A stretch of DNA of 64,000 nt, taken from positions 372,001 through 436,000 of the forward strand of contig VIIQ02000020.1 of the NCBI GenBank assembly GCA_007449985.2, read 5' to 3'. Source of the stretch: Desmodesmus armatus. Lineage: Eukaryota; Chlorophyta; Chlorophyceae; Sphaeropleales; Scenedesmaceae. Both the position numbers and the translations under genes were made by a program. Of this stretch, positions 1-13,400 are shown piece by piece. A model generated the notes under the pieces. It made no database searches and was not told where the DNA came from. It saw nothing but the letters and a program-made list of their open reading frames with translations. Within the stretch, counting starts at the first letter, position 1. Every line of letters starts with the position of its first letter.

Positions 1-3000
1 CTGACACCTCCCCCTCAAGCTCTGTGAGCTGCTGCTGCAGCTGCTGCCGCTGCAGCGCAGCTGCCTCCGCTGCTCCCGCCAACTTGGCCTCTGCTGCTGC
101 AGCTGCTTCTGCTGCCTCAGCCTGTAGGTCTGCCATTGCAGCCTGTGCAGCTTGCACCTGTGGACAGTCAAATGGCAGGCAGCAAACATAGCTGGGTGAG
201 CTGTGCACAGGCCCACATGGCATAGGGAGGAGTTGCGGGGGAGTGGTGAAACACAACCACCACTATCCTGTAGGTCTGGCACTGCAGTATGTGCAGCTGC
301 ACCCGGTGCACACAGGGCCTGTGTCAGGCAGGAAAGAAGAAGAAGAAAGCAGGACAGAAGGCAGCCAGCAATGCAGCCAGGGTTGCAGCATCCCTTATCC
401 CCCTACATTGTGGCAGTCCTGTGGGCATCTGGTGTCCCTGTTCCACCAAACAGCATTGCTACCAACTGCACCCTCAGAAGCACTACAATGCTTATGATTG
501 TCCTATTCAGTAATTGGATGTTACACAGAAGCAGTCCTTGGTTCAATGTCTGCTGATGCCTGTACTGTATTTCAACTATTCCTTGGTTCAGTGTCTGCTG
601 ATGCCTGTACTGTATTTCAACTATTCCTTGGTTCAGTGTCTGCTGATGCCTGTACTGTATTTCAACTATTCCTTGGTTCAGTGTCTGCTGATGCCTGTAC
701 TGTATTTCTTTTCTTTTCTTTCTGTTTTTCTTTGGTATTCCTGCAGAAAACGCCTGTACCATCTGTATTTTTCAATTACACCTGCAGCTCCCAAGACGCC
801 CACAGCTACGAGGCCTGCATACGCTCACCTCAAGCCGAGCTGCCTCAGCACTCGCAGCCGCCTCGGCTGCCTGTTGCTGCCATGCAGCCGCCGCAGCCTC
901 CTCCTGGACACGAGCATCCGCCGCTGCCTGCAGCTGCGTCTGCAGCGCCTGCACCTGCGCGTTTGAATTTTCAAGCGCGGACGACAGCTGGGCCACCTTC
1001 TCCTGCTGCTCAGTGCTGAGCAGAACAGCGGCTTGGATCTGCTCATGCATCTGTGCGTCCCGCTGGCCCTGCTGCTGCTGTGCTTCCTGCAGGATAGACA
1101 GCTCAGCACGGGCCTCTTCTAGAGCTGCCTCCAGCTGCTGCTGCTGCTGCAGATCATTGCTCCGCTGCTGCTGGTGGTGCTGCTCATGCTCCTTCTGCTG
1201 CCTGCTCAGTGTGTCTACAGCGGCATGTGCAGCAGCAAGGTCTGCAGCAGCTTGCTGCAGCTGCTGCTGTGCGCACGTCAGCTCCTGCTGTGTTGCTGCT
1301 AGGAGAGCCTGCAGTTCCGCCTCCTGCTGCTGCGCTTGTTGCTGCTGCTCACGCAGCTGCGCCTGCACTGCTGCCAGCTCAAGCGACAGTTCCGATTCAT
1401 CCGATGTCCCATGCGCTGCTGCCGCTGGTGCTGATGCTGTCTCTGCAGCAGCAGCAGTGGCAGCAAGCTCCGCATGTTGAAGCGCCTCGCTGAAAGGTCC
1501 CTGCTGCTGCCCTGCAGGGCTGCTGTTGCTGCCGTCACCCTCCTGCTGCTGGTGCTGCTGTGCGGCCTGCAGTTGCTGCAGCTCCTGTTCCAGCTGCACT
1601 TTGGCAGCTTCAATGGCTTTGCCCTTTTTGATGGCAGAGCGCAGCTTGCCCCTCAGCTCCTCAGCCCTCTCCTCCGAGGCCAGGAGCTGCTGCTGCAGCT
1701 GCAGCAGCTGCTCTCCCTCGCCCCCACTGCCCACCACACCCTGCTGGCTTGCAAGCTGCTGGTGCTGGTGCTGCTGTTGCGATTCCTGCAGCTGCAGCTG
1801 TGCTGCCTGCAGCTCCTCCCGAGTCTGTTGCAGCTGGGCATGCAGCTCTCGCACCGTCTGCTCTGACCCCTCCAGCTGCTGCTGCAGCAGCTGCATGGCC
1901 TGCTGGTCAACAGCTACTGCACTACCAAGCTGTCCATGCTGCTGTGGAGCAGCGTTGTGAAGGCCGTGTGCAGCCTGCAGCTCGTGCTTTACGGCCTCAA
2001 GCTGCTGTTGACTGTCTTGCAGCTGCTGTTGCAGCAGCACCACCTGCAGTTCCCCATCAGCCTCAACGCCTCCTTCTTCCTGCTGCTGCTGCTGCTGCTG
2101 TTGCAGGAGTTCCTGCTGTGCTGCTTCAAGCTGCTTTTGGCTGTCCCGCAGCTCCCGCTGTACCCCTGCCAGCTGCTGCTGCAACTCCAAGAGAAGCTCA
2201 CTGCTATCACCACCCTCCTGCAGCTGCTGCAGGAGTTCATCTCGCTGCTGCAGCTGCTGATTCAAGGCCCCAATCTCCTCCTGCTGCTGCTGCAGCTCCT
2301 CTTGAGCTGTCAGGAGGTCTGCCTTGAGGGTAGCAACCTTGTGCTGAGCCTGTTGTAGCTGCTGCTGTGTGTCCTGCAGGCCGTGCTGTGCTGACAGTGC
2401 ATCCTCCTGTGCTGCAGCTGCCTCCTCCTGTTGCTGCTGCAGCTGCTCCTGTGTCATTGCAAGCTGCAGCTGCAACTCTTGCAGCTCCTGCCTCTCGACC
2501 TGGTGCTGCCCGTGTAGCTGCTGCAGCTGCTGCTGACTGTGCTGAAGCTGCTCCTGCAGTGCAACCACCTCCTGCTGTGCAGTCTGCAGCTGCTGCAGCA
2601 GCTCATTGTCAACACCAGCAGCATCAACAGCACCCAGCTGCTGCTCATGCAGCTGCTGATGCTGCTCCTGCAGGGTGAGCACCTCCTGCTGTGCAGTCTG
2701 CAGCTGCTGCTGGCTCTGCTGCAGTTGATACTGGCTGTCCTGCAGCTGCTGCAGCAGACTACTGCTGTCAGCACCAGCAGCACCAGCAGCACCCTGCTGC
2801 TGTGCCTCGGCGAATGCTGCCTGCAGCTCTGCTCTGCTAGCCTCGATGGCTTTGCCCTTGCGTATTGCTGCTGACAGCTTCTGCCTCAGCTTCTCAACCT
2901 GCTGCTCCAACTCAGCACACCGCTGCTCGGAAGACCCCACACCACCTGCTGCTGCTGCTGCTTCGGCGGCTGTAGCAGCAGCTGCAATGGGGCTAGGTGT

Positions 3001-4716
3001 CCAGTTTGAAAAGGAGACAGATGCCTCTGCACCAGGTGCTGCTGCTGCTGCAGGAGAGGGGAGGCATACATAGGGCTTTCAGCATGCTGATCGCCACTAG
3101 GGCTAGTCAGCACCCGCTGCAGCTGCAGCTCCTGAGGTGCTGCTGCTGCTGCTGCTGCTCCATCATGCTGGTGAAGCTCAAATGGCTGCTGCTGCTGCTG
3201 CTGCAAGGATACTCCCTGCTCTCCGACCGCAACCTCGCCAGCAGCAGCACCACTCCCACCCTGCTGCTGTGCTGCTTGCAGCTGCTGCTGTGCAATCACG
3301 AGCTCGTGTTGAGCCATGTCCCGCTCCCGCAGTGCATCTGTCAGCTGCTGCTCGCTGTCTTCCAGCTGCTGCTGCAGGGCCTCTGACTGCTGCTGTGCCT
3401 CCTGCTGATGCTGCCGTGCCTGTGAGAGCTGCTGAGCCAGGGCTTGTGCCTTGGCCTGCAGTAGCTCGAGGGCTTCATCCCTGCTATCGAGGGCTTCACT
3501 GTCTTGACGCTCCAGGGCCTGAACCTGCACAGGGCAATGGGCAGCAAGTGGGTTTTAGATGACAGCAAAAGGGGTTGTTGCGGGTATGTTGGGCTGAAAA
3601 CTTGTGTGTGTGAGGGGAGGAGGGGGGGGGGGTGAGTGGGTGGCTTGGTGCTGAGCCAGGGCCTGTGCCTTGGCCTGTGGTAGCTCGAGGGCTTCATCCC
3701 TGCTGTCAAGGGCCTCACTGTCTTGACGCTCCAGGGCCTGAACCTGCAAAGGGCGACGGGCAGTAAGTGGGTTTCCCAAACTGACAAGGGGGGGGGGGGA
3801 TGCAGGTATGTTGAGCTGAAGCCTTGTGTGTGTGAGGGGATCAGGGGAGGGGGTGAGTGGCTGGCTGGGTGGCATGGTGTTGAGCCAGGGTCGGGCCTTG
3901 GGTTGTAGTAGCACAGAGGCTCATCCCGTCTTTCCACTCAGACGCTCATAATCTTCTTCTCCCCGACCCGCCCTTTATCCATCGTGGTTTCCGCGCAGCA
4001 CTCCCACCACCCTTACCTGATCCAGACGTTGCTTCAGCTCTCCACACCGCTGCACTGCTGCTGCCAGCTGCGCCTCTGCTGCCGCTCGCCCCTCCTCCGC
4101 AGCCCCCCTCTGCTGCTCCAGCTCGGCCAGCAGCTCATCTTTGCGGCACACAGCAGCACGCAGCTGACACACCTCCTCACCCTGCTGCTGCTGCTGCTGG
4201 GGCGAGGTGACAGCTGCATCCACCTGCTGCTGCTGCTGCTGGATCTGCCAGAGCTGCTGTTCGAGTTCTGCTAGCAGCTCGTCCTTGCGCAGCAGTGCAG
4301 CCTGCAACGCATGCACCTCCTCACCCTGCTGCTGCTGCTGCTGCTGCTGGGGCGAGGCGACGGCTGCATCCACCTGCTGCTGCTGCTGCTGGATCTGCCA
4401 GAGCTGCTGTTCAAGTTCCGCCAGCAGCTCGTCCTTGCGCAGCCCTGCAGCTTGCAGCGCTTGCACCTGCTGCTGCATCTCAGCAGCCTCCGTCACGGCC
4501 TGATCAAGCTGCTGCTGCAATGCGCCCCAGCAGCAGCAGCAGCAGCAGCAGCAGCATCCAGCTGCTGCTGCAAGGCTGCATAGTCAGCTCCCTGGGTGCG
4601 CAGCTGTGCCTGTGCTTCAGACAGCAGCTCTGCCAGCTGCTGCAGCTGCTGCTCCGAGGCACCTAGCTGCTCCTGCAGCTCAGCAACCTGCTGCTGCAGC
4701 TGCACCTCACGCACCT

Positions 4717-4751
<35 letters not shown>

Positions 4752-5163
4752 CCTGCATCTTCAGCATCAACATCCTGCAGCTGCTGCTGCTGTTCTGCTG
4801 CATCTTCAGGTGCCTGCCCGCTGCCCCAGCCGCAGTACGCCTCTCCATCGTCCCGCCTGCCAAATAGCTCATCCCCTGCCGCCACCAAGCCACCATCGGC
4901 ATCCCAACCACCTGCTGCGGCTGTAGCAGCAGCAGCAGCAGCAGCAGCAGCGGCAGTTGTATCTGCACCCCAGTCCCTTGCTGACTTGGCATCATCTCCA
5001 TCTCGAGCAGTGCCCCAGCCGTCAGCCGACCCTTCACCCTCCAGCATCTGCAACAGCTGTTCGTGCTGCAGCTCGCCTTCCTCCTGCTGCTGCTGCTGCT
5101 GCCTGTCCTGCTGCTGAGGCTCGATGGGCGAAAGACTCTGCGAAGCCTGAGGTGAGACAGCAC

Positions 5164-5194
<31 letters not shown>

Positions 5195-8100
5195 GACGGC
5201 CGCGGTGCTGCTAGGCAGCAGGTCTGGGCTCCTTGCAGTGTCAAAGAGTGGGTTGCGGTACAAGGCCTGGTCATGCAGCTGCTGCAGCTGCAGGTGCAAA
5301 TCCGACACCAAGCTCCTGGCAGCTGCCACATCGTCAGCAATGCTGTCAACACCATCTTGCTGCTGCTGCTGCTGCTGCTGCTGTGGCCCCGGCGTCTGTT
5401 GCTGCTGCTGCAACTGGGCATTGAGGGCCTCCAGTTGCTGCTGCAGTTGCACCACCCGCTCCTCTGCAGCTGCTGCCCGCCCCTCAGCGCCAACTGCAGC
5501 ACCCACAGTACCCTGCTGCTGCTGCTGCTGCTGCTGCTGTGGCCCCTGCGTCTGCTGCTGCAGCAGCTGGTCTTGCAGGGCTGCCAGCTGCTGCTGCAAT
5601 TGCACCACCTGCTCCTCTGCAGCTGCTGCCAATCCCTCAGCAGCAACTGTAGCACCCACACCACCCTGCAGCGGCTGCTGCTGCAGCAGCTGGTCTTGCA
5701 GGGCTGCCAGCTGCTGCTGCAATTGCACCACCTGCTCCTCTGCAGCTGCTGCCAATCCCTCAGCAGCAACTGTAGCACCCACACCACCCTGCAGCGGCTG
5801 CTGCTGCAGCAGCTGGTCTTGCAGGGCTGCCAGCTGCTGCTGCAGCTGCTCCGCCCGCTGCTCCGCAGCTGCTGCCTCACCCCTAGCAGCGTCAGCCTCA
5901 CCCATTGCCGCCGAAGCAGCTTCATAAGCATTCTCTAGCTGCTGCTGCAGCTGCTCGAGCTCATCCTGCGACCCCTGCTGCTGCTGCTGCGACCCTGCAT
6001 CCTGCTGCTGCTGCTGCTGTAGGGTGTGAAGCTGCTGCTGTAAGGCCTGCACCTCCTGCTGCTGCTCGTTGCGCTGCTGGAGCACTAGCATGAGCTGCTG
6101 CTCAAATTCCCCAGCATCCTGCTGCGATTGCTGCTGCAGAACCTCAAGCTGCTGCTGTAGGGCCTGCAGCTGTGGGATCGACTCATCCCGCTGCTGCAGA
6201 ACCAGCATCAGCTGCTGCTCTACTGCACCTGCATTGGTCTGAAGCTCCACCAGCTGCTGCTGTGCTGTGTCACGCTCTGCTACGGCTGCAGCAAGCTCGG
6301 ATTCTGCTGTCTGGGCTCGCTGCTGCTGCTGCTCGGCTGTCTGCACAGCTTCACTCAGCTGCTGCTGGTACTGCTCAAGCTGCTCTTCATACTGCTGCTG
6401 CTGCTGTTGTGCCTCTGCTAGCTGCTGGTCCAGCGCTTCCAACTGCTCCTGCGTCAAATGCTGCTGCTGCTTGGATTCGGCCAGCTGCTGTTCGTACTGC
6501 TGCTGCTGCTCGTGTGCGTCCGCCAGCTGTTGCTGGTGCTGCTCCAGCTGCTGATCGTACTGCTGCTGCTGCTCGTGTGCTGCTGCCAGCTGCTGCGCCA
6601 GTGCCTGTGCCTTGGCTTGCAACAACTGCAGGGCTTCGTCCCTGCTGTCAAGGGCCTCACTGTCTTGTCGCTCCAGGGCCTGTACCTGAAAAGGGCAACG
6701 AGCACGAAGTGGGTTGTGGTGATTTTGAAATTGGGGTGTGGCATTGTGGGTATGTTGGGCTTTGTGTGTGTGAGGGGAGGAGTGAGAGTGTGTGTGTGGG
6801 GGGGGGGGGGGGGGGGGCTGTGCTGCTGCCAGCTGCTGTGCCAGTGCCTGTGCCTTAGCTGCCAGCAGCTCGAAGGCCTCATCCCTGTTGTCTAGCTGCT
6901 GCTGTTCCTCCTGCTCAAGCGCTTGCACCTGTGAGACCGGGAGGAAGAGAGAATTGGTGGGCGGGTGAGAGGCTTGCGGTGGTTGGGTGTTTTGAGCAGC
7001 TAAGAGGTGGGGGTGGACCGGCAGGCACTTGTGGGCAGGGAGCATTGGCAGGTGGGGGGTGGGGGTGGGCGGGCAGGTGGGGAGAGGATGGTGGGTTGAT
7101 GGGGCGAGGTGGGGCGTGTGACAAGCAGTGAATAGATGGGAGTTAGTTGGGCAAAAAGAGGGGTGTGTGTGCAGGTGTGTGTGTGAGCACACGACAAAAC
7201 CACAAACCACTGCAAAACAATCCCATGGTTGGACCTGCGTACCTCCGAACCAGCGAACCAAAGCTCAAGCCACACGGCATGCTGCTGGTTGATCTGGCCA
7301 ACCTGGCCAGGCCAACACTTGGACCCCGATCCCAGCCAAAGCCTCAAGCTCAGACTGCACAGCATGTGCCCCCGTCCCCCACTCAGACACACCCCTCCCA
7401 CTCCACACTCTCACCCCCCCCCCCCCCACGCACACAATCACCGATCACGCCACCCTGCCCCCCCCCCCCCCCCACGCACACTCCACACCCGTATACACCA
7501 CACCCCAGTGGGCGCTGCCAAAACCCCAAAAGCACATAGACACACCCGACATATCCCACCTGGCTCAGCTGCTGCTGCAGTTCCACGCAGCGCGCCTCTG
7601 CTGCCGCCCGCCCCTCCTCGGCCGCCACCCTCTGCTGCTCCAGCTCAGCCAGCAGCTCATCCTTGCGGCACACAGCAGCACGCAGCTGACACACCTCCTC
7701 ACCCTGCTGCTGCTGCTGCTGGGGCGAGGTGACGGCTGCATCCCACTGCTGCTGCTGCTGCTGCTGTGCGGCTGCCTTGGCTTTGTCCAACTCTGCTTGC
7801 AGCTGCTGCAGCTGCTGCTGTAGCTGCACGGTCTCCTCAGCCTTCTGCTGCAGAGTGCCCTTCATACCCTCCAGCTGCTTCCGTGCCTCTGCCAGCGCAT
7901 GCTGCTGCTCTGCCTGCTGTGCCAAGGCAGCAGCAGCTGCTGCTGCCAGCCCAGTGCCCTGCATCAGCTGCTGCAGCTCTGAAAGATGCCTGTCTTTCCG
8001 GCCAGCAGCTGCCTGCAGCTGCCCGATCTGCTGCTCAGCATCTGCAACTTCGTCTAGGAGAGACTGCACATGCTCATCGTTGTCGTTGTGAGCTGCCTCC

Positions 8101-10383
8101 AATGCTGCTGTATGGTCTGCTTGAGCTTGCTGCAGCTGCTGTTGTGCTGTTGCCAGGTCTGCTTGCGCCTGCTGCAGCTGCTCTTGGGTTGCCAGGAGCT
8201 CAGCTTGCAGCTGTTGCTGCTGCTCGGCTGCAGCAGCGGCAGGGACGGCATGCTCGGCCTGCAGCTGCTGCTCCGCATGAGCTGTAGCTGCATGTGCCTG
8301 CTGCAGCTGCTGCTGTGCTGCCAAGAGCTCAGCTTGCAGCTGCTCTAGCTGAAGCCCAGCCTCAACGCCAGCAGCAACCTCTGCTTGCATCGCCTGCTGT
8401 GCTGATGTAAGGTCTGCTTTTGCCTGCTGCAGTTGCTGCTGTGCTGACACAAGCTCAGCTTGCAGCTGCTGCTGCTGCTGCTCCACTGCAGCAGCAACAG
8501 CTACGGCTTGCTCTGCCTGCTGCTGCACCAGCTGCTGCTGTGCTTTCACAAGCTGAACCTGCAGCTGCTGCAGCTGCAGCCCTGACTCCACACCAGCAGC
8601 AACCTCTGCTTGCAGGGCCTGCTGTGATGTTGCTAGGTCTGCTTGTGCATGCTGCAGCTGCTGCTGTGCTGCTGCCAGGCGCTCCTGCAGCTGCTGCTGC
8701 TGCTCAGCTGCAGCAGCCGCTGCTGCAACTTGGTCTGCCTGCAGCAGCACGAGCTGTTCCTCTGCATTGTCTACTTGCGCCTGCTGGAGCTGCTGCTGCG
8801 CTGCTGCCAGTGCTGCTTGCGTCTGCAGCAGGTGCTGCTGTGCTGCCAGAAGCTCAGCTTGCAGCTGCCGCAGCTGCAGTGCTGACTCCACACCAGCAGC
8901 AACCTCCGCTTGCAATGCCTGCTGTGCTGACGTTAGACCTGCCTGCAACTGCGACACCTGCAGCTGGTGCTGTTCTTGCTGCTGCTGGAGCTGTTCATAC
9001 GCCGCTTGTGTTTCTGCTGCTGCTGCTGCTGCTGCTGCTGCATGCTGTGCTTGAAGCTCCTGCAGCTCCTGCTGCAGCTCCTGCACCTGCCGCTGATGCT
9101 GTCCCACAGCAGCCTCCAGTGCTGCTGCATGCTCGCTGCGCAGCTGCTGTGCGCACAGGTCGAATGCTGCAGTGACAGCAGCAGAGTGGGCCTCCTGCTG
9201 CTGCTGGAGCTGCTGCTGAGCTTGAGACAGCTCCTCTTCTAGCTGCATGAGAAGCTCGTCCTTGTGCAGGACAGCAGCCTGCAGCTGCTCCACTGCGTCC
9301 TGCTGCTGCTGGTCCGATGCGGCAACAGCACCAGTCACTGCAGCCTGCAGAGCAGCTGGTAAGCTTGCTGCCGTCCTAGACAGCACTTCCCTAAGGTTGT
9401 CTATCTCATGCACCTCTGTGCTGCTGCTGCTGTCACGGGCCTGCAGTGCTGCGAAACTCTCCTTGAGGCAGAGCGCCTGCTGCTCCAGCTGCTGCTGTGC
9501 TGCGTCACGCTCTGCTAGGGCTGTAGCCAGCTGGGCTTCGGCCTCCTGGGCTTGCTGCCGCAGCTCCTGCAGCTGCTGCTCAGCCTGTTGCTGGGCGTCG
9601 GTGTGTGCTGCTTCACGTGAGACATATGCCTGCTTGCTGGCCTGCACCTCTTGCTGGAAGGTTGCCAGCTCAGCAGCGACGGCAGCAACAGTAGCCTCGT
9701 GCTGCTCGCAGGTCAGCTGCCAGTGGCTGGACTGCTGCTGTGCTTCATGTAAAGCCTCCTGCAGTTCCTGCAACTGCTGCTGCAGTGACGAAGACTCTGC
9801 CTCATCCTGCTGCTGCTGCTGCAAGGATACTGGATCTGCTGACGGCTCCTGCTGCAGCAGCTCGGCCTCCTGTTGCTGGCCCGTGCTGCCCTGCTCGTCC
9901 TGCTGCTGTGGTGACTGGCCAGCTGCCAGGGCAGCAGGCACGCCCTCCTGCTGCTGCTGCTGCTGCTGCTGCTGGGCCAGCAGCAGCTCTGACAGCTGCT
10001 GCCGCACAGCTTCCAGCACAGGCCGCAAGCTCTGCTCCTGCTGCTGAGCTGCTTCCGCTGCTGCTGCCGCCGCAACCAGCTCATGAATTAGACCCTGCAG
10101 CGACTGCTGCTGCTGTTCACCTGCATCACCTAACCCAGCCCATGTCTCGTCAGCAGAAGTCAGGCTGGCTGTTTCACCGTGCTGCTGCTGCTGCTCCACT
10201 TGGGATACAGCCTGCTGCAATGCTGCAGCAGCGGCACTCACAACAGCCTGCTGTGCTGCTGCTGATGCCGCATGGTGGCCTGCAAACTCCTCCACGAGCT
10301 GCAGCAGCTGGTGGCAAGCAGCATGCAGGAGCTGCAGCACCTGTGAGGCTTGCCCAGCACTCCCACTGCCAGCATCAGTTTGC

Positions 10384-10418
<35 letters not shown>

Positions 10419-13400
10419 CTGTAGCTCGTGCTGGTGCTGCTCCCTGAGTGCAGAGAGTGTTGCATCCAACTCGGCAAGCTGCTGCTGGTACTGCTCTGCT
10501 TGTGCTGCAGCTGAAGCATGCAGCTCAGACAGCTCCTGTTGATGTGCTGCCTTCAATGCTGCCTCCTGCCCCTGGAGTTCTGCTAGCTGCTGTTGATGTG
10601 CTGCTATCAGGTCTGCCAGTGCCTGTTGGTGCTGTTCTGCTGCCGCTGCTGCTGCCGCCTCTAGCTCCAAGATGCGCGGCTGCAGCTGCTGAGCTGCCTC
10701 AGCGCTCCGAACCTCAGCTGCTGCCAGCTGCTGTACCAGCCCATCAGACCTTGCTGCAAAATCTGCCTCAAGCTGGAGTAACTGCTGCTGTGCTGCAGCT
10801 GCCTGGGACTCCAGCTGCTGCTGATACTGCTCCGCTTGGCTGACAAGCTCTGCCTGCACCTGTGCCAACTCCTGGCGAGCTGCGGTCACTGCAGCTTCTG
10901 CTGCTGCAATGTCGGCACCGTGCTGCTGAGCAGCAGCCGCTGCTGCAGCATGTGCTGCTGCAACAGCTTCAGCGGCCTCTGCTTGCGCCACTGAGGCTGC
11001 TTCGACAGCGGCTGCAAGCTGCTGCTGTGCTGCTGCCACCTCCTGCTGCAGCTGCTGCTCCCGAGCCTGCGCAGCTGCTGCACCCCCCTGTGCTGCCGCT
11101 GCTGCTGCCTGAAGCTGCTGCAGCTCAGATGTCAGCTCCTCTGCCTGCCTGGCAGCTGCAGCAGCTCCCTGCAGCACCTGCTGCTGCGACTGCTGCTCTG
11201 CCAATGCTGCTGCTGCTGCCACAGCCTCTGCAGCACCCAGCGCTGCCTGTAGTGCCTGAACCTCCTGCTGCACTGCTGCCAGATCAGCTTGCAGCTGCGC
11301 TGCTTCTGCTGCTGCATTCTCCTGCGCGCGCTTCAACTCCTCTGCCTGTCGGGCTGCCTCAGCTTGTGCTGACGCCACTGCATCACCCATGCTGTGCACC
11401 TCCTGCTCTGCAGCCACGAGCTTGCTGTGCATCTGCTGCAGCTTGGCAGCAGCAGCAGCCTCCGCTGCCACTGCTGCCGCAGCTGCTGCATCTGCTTGTG
11501 CAGAGAGCGCAGCCTGCACCTGCTGTGCCGCATCGGCCGCTGCCGCTGCTGCAGCCTCTGCTGCGGCCTGCTGCTGCTCAAAGCCTGCTGCAGCAGTGTC
11601 GACGTCTGCGGCTTTGCTGGCCAACAGGGCCTGCAGTGTTGCCAGCTGCTCACGCAGCTCCCCGCTGCTTGACTTGGCGAGTTTGCTTGCAGCGGCTTGT
11701 GCACCTGCGCCTCCACCAGTTGCTGCATCACTGCTGACCCCTGCTTTGTCGGCAGCAGCAGCTGCTGGTGCTCCTGCGAGAGCTTTTGGTGAGGTCAACG
11801 CAGGGAAGCCAGCACAGCCGAGGAAGGATGCGGACGCTGCTGCAACCACCACCATCGCCTCTGCCAGCTGCTGCTGCACCGCTGCTTCTGCCTGCTTGCT
11901 GCGCTGCAGCTCGGCAGCAGTAGTGGCCAGCTGTTGATCCTTGGCCCGGATCTGCAGATGAGGGCACGGCACAGCACATGCACACCAGCCAGTCATGTGA
12001 CAGCGGGTAATGATGTGCGCACAGAGTGACCAGGCTTCAGCAGCAACAAGCAGCGGCAAGACATTTGCCTTGCCGCCCTACTGTTTGAGCCTGCCAATGC
12101 GCCGTCAGGTGTGGGCTTAGGTGCTCGTACATGATTCACATGCTGGGGCTGCTGGTCACCACAGCCCGCCAGGCAGCTGTTTGCACATCACCCCAGCAAC
12201 CCAGGCACTACTACCCACGCAACAGCACTGACATCAAGCTCAACTGCTGCACACAGATGATGACAAAAAGTGACGTCATGTAATGACAAGCTGCATCATC
12301 CAGTCCTGGTGCCTACCTGTGCCAGCAAGCCGCCCATGAGTGCCTCGCGCTGGCTTGCCTGCGCCTCCAGCTGCTTTACAAACACACTCAGGTCGTCAAA
12401 CTGCTGCTGCAGCTGCTGGTGCTTCACCTCATCCGCCTGCAGGCCAGCCAGAGCCGCTGCTGCTGCCTCTGCTGCAGAAGACACTGGCTCTCTTACTGCT
12501 CCCGCCGCATCCACTGCACGTGCTGTATCCAGCTCCTCTACTAGGTCATCAGTGCTGTTAGAGCCATTGGAGGTGGTGACAGCAGCAGCGGTGACAGCAC
12601 CATCTGTGCTGGGTGGGGCTGCTGCTGCTGCAGCAGCAGGTGGTGCCAGGGTGGCATTGGCCAGCTCCTGTCTCAGCTGCTGGAGCTGCTCGGTCTGCAT
12701 CTGCAGCTGCTGCTGTAGCTGCTGGACCACTGCCTCGTGCTGAGCGCAGGACACGGTGTCCTGCAGCCCGCCTCCTGCATGGTTCCCGTTGCTGTTGGCT
12801 CCTGCAGGACCGCTGCCTTCGTTACGGCTGTGGCTGGCTGTGTTTGGAGTCGCACCAAGTGCTGCTGCTGCTGGTGTAGCCCCTCCAGAGGCGAGCTGCT
12901 CGCGCAGCTGTGTGTTGACATGCTCGAGGTCGTTCAGCTGAGACTGCAGCAGCAAGATGTACTCCCCCCGAGTCTGCAGCTGCGCTAGGTACTCCCCAGC
13001 ACGCCTGTCTGCCTCTGCCTGCAGCCGCTGGTGTGTACGGCAGCCATCCTGGGCTGCCTTGAGCTCTGAGCGCAGCTGCTGGATCTGCTCGCCTTGCAGC
13101 TTGCTTTTCTGTACAGGACTGCTGCCGCCTGGCAAGGGCATGGCCAGAGAGTCGGCCTCTGGTCTGTAGGGTGGTGACAGGCAGTGGGTGGGGGCAGTGC
13201 TGTGTCAGCATGGGAGAAAGCTGGCAGCTGCCCTCACAACAATTATTGCATGTACTGCCACAGCTGCATGCAGGTGTGGTGGTGCCAAAATGCCCATAGC
13301 TGACCATGCTGCACGTCTTGAAGTTCAAACAAGCAAAAAAGCATCAATTCAAACTGCCAAAGTAAGAGCATGTGGCTGATTGAGGATCCTGCCCTACCAC

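Noticed and set aside
5205..5927. Plus-strand Cys/Ser/Leu-rich open frames opposite the coiled-coil gene
   Set aside because: CAG repeats read on the other strand give CTG, TGC or GCT runs (Leu, Cys, Ala). These are shadows without splice support.
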